From CAYXFZ01 sp964464385 (GTDB lineage: Bacteria > Planctomycetota > UBA1135), in the NCBI GenBank assembly GCA_964464385.1, contig CAYXFZ010000015.1, positions 1 through 33,143 on the forward strand: 33,143 bases of DNA, given 5' to 3'. Both the position numbers and the translations under genes were made by a program. This document shows positions 32,318 to 33,143 of this stretch, piece by piece; the stretch's first letter is position 1; every line of letters starts with the position of its first letter. Below the pieces are notes generated by a model. It was not told the DNA's origin and searched no databases. It saw nothing but the letters and a program-made list of their open reading frames with translations.

Positions 32318-33143
32318 ATGAACCCGGCGCAAACTCCGCAATCCGTGAAATTGGATCCCTCCAAACGGGTCCTGTTTTTGACGCGAGATTTGGATTTGAT
32401 CCGTCAGCAATTGCACGACGGCTTGGATTTGCGCATGGAAGATCTGGCGCCGAAGGACCTCCTGAGCGACATCAACACCGACGTGATGACACCCGCTTGG
32501 GTCTGTTTTCGACATCGGCCGCAGGACATTGCTCTGGATGCCTATGCCGGCCTTCTGGATGCCACGGGGAAGCGGATTTTCGAGACGCGCGCTCTCTTGG
32601 ACGGGGGTTTCGAGGCCATTGTTTCCGGTCAGCGCAAGGGCACGGGTTCCAGCCGCGAAACGGCGGCGCAGTGCGAGCGTTGGTCCGGCATTCGATATGT
32701 GTTCGCCGCGTCTTTTGCGCCCATTCATGAGCGCAACAACATCAACTTGGGCCAATGCATGGGAGATCTGGACATGATCCGCCGCTTACAGGCGGGCGAA
32801 GAGATCCCGTTGCAGGAATTCACCGACTACTACGACCCGGTCACGCGCATGATTTTGGAAAGTGGCGGTTTGTTCTCCTTTTCGCGCCGCATTGCCGATC
32901 AATCAATTGAAGTTCCGCCCAATCCCACCGAATCGCGGCCCATGACCATGGCCGAGAAGATGATTGCCACCAAAATGCTCCATCCGGGCGAAGCCGGGGC
33001 CTTTGTTGCGCCCGGGGATGCTGTTTTGGTTCGAGTGGATGCTGGCTACAGCCACGAATTCACTACGGCCCAGGTGCACGAGTTTTTGCGTCAGGAGTAT
33101 GGCGATAATTACGTGGTTTCCAATCCGGACAAGTTGGCGGTTT
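32318..33143 (+). CDS. Aconitase-superfamily hydro-lyase, swivel domain first (partial)
   Basis: 275 codons, open to the window edge. Residues ~50-170 form a swivel (LeuD-like) domain: SDINTDVMTPAW near 50-61, GGFEAIVSG, KGTGSSRE (107-114, the substrate-binding loop), then ERNNINLGQ and AGEEIPLQEF. From ~205 the large (LeuC-like) catalytic domain begins: MTMAEKMIATKML, then GDAVLVRVDAGYSHEFTTAQV and SNPDKLAV. The Fe-S cysteines lie beyond the edge. The order swivel-then-catalytic recalls AcnB and some homoaconitase-like fusions; in separate LeuC/LeuD enzymes these are two chains. ATG at 32318, no Shine-Dalgarno. Substrate (citrate, isopropylmalate, homocitrate or other) cannot be told. Confidence 0.85.
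   Translation, partial: MNPAQTPQSVKLDPSKRVLFLTRDLDLIRQQLHDGLDLRMEDLAPKDLLSDINTDVMTPAWVCFRHRPQDIALDAYAGLLDATGKRIFETRALLDGGFEAIVSGQRKGTGSSRETAAQCERWSGIRYVFAASFAPIHERNNINLGQCMGDLDMIRRLQAGEEIPLQEFTDYYDPVTRMILESGGLFSFSRRIADQSIEVPPNPTESRPMTMAEKMIATKMLHPGEAGAFVAPGDAVLVRVDAGYSHEFTTAQVHEFLRQEYGDNYVVSNPDKLAV

Noticed and set aside
1..33143. CRISPR arrays, insertion sequences, prophage genes, tRNAs
   Set aside because: No regularly spaced repeats, transposase-like proteins, terminal inverted repeats with target duplications or tRNA-like folds were seen on reading both strands.

Overview
The window is a GC-rich bacterial chromosome segment from a diderm (Gram-negative-type) organism. It encodes a BamD-like and an LptE-like lipoprotein, an AsmA-type envelope protein and a tripartite TolC/MFP/ABC exporter. 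Gene order ftsH-folP-cdaA-cdaR-glmM resembles that of delta-proteobacterial and related lineages. Weak Shine-Dalgarno sequences, frequent TTG starts, a histone-fold protein and the style of the TolC protein fit a Planctomycetota-, Bdellovibrionota- or Myxococcota-like lineage, but the sequence alone does not settle the phylum. Three runs of ten N (19140-19149, 21586-21595, 27114-27123) mark scaffold gaps and interrupt three genes, so this is probably a metagenome or draft assembly.

Layout, left to right. Positions 1-7482 read on the minus strand: an unrecognised 369-residue protein, alanine racemase (alr), a giant AsmA-like protein, mannose-1-phosphate guanylyltransferase (manC), ruvX, and the 5' part of RNase P RNA (rnpB) running off the left edge. 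At 7585-7890 a lone plus-strand gene encodes a 101-residue protein with a lysine-rich N-terminal tail and a bacterial-type histone fold; it has its own strong terminator. Positions 8013-18691 hold a ten-gene minus-strand operon in which every junction overlaps: a CorC/HlyC-type CBS membrane protein, recO, bamD-like, lptE-like, ftsH, folP, cdaA, cdaR, glmM, tsaB. It joins outer-membrane assembly, membrane proteolysis, folate synthesis, cyclic-di-AMP synthesis with its regulator, the first steps to UDP-GlcNAc, and tRNA t6A modification.

From 18763 the plus strand carries hutI (imidazolonepropionase) and a small CBS-pair protein. Then comes an overlapping cluster: thiolase, a cyclophilin-parvulin fusion, a second cyclophilin, enoyl-CoA hydratase, and a second thiolase (20622-25723). 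A MacAB-type exporter follows: TolC-like lipoprotein, membrane fusion protein, ABC ATPase, ABC permease (25821-31101). A convergent sugar-kinase-like gene (NahK/APH fold) lies at 31159-32250. Divergent from it, an aconitase-superfamily gene with its swivel domain placed first runs off the right edge.

Two features stand out. First, the tailed histone. Second, the extreme telescoping of genes: fourteen junctions share exactly four bases (NTGA), and five of these use TTG as the overlapping start. No CRISPR arrays, insertion sequences, tRNAs or phage genes were seen, and no intergenic stretch exceeds about 130 bases.
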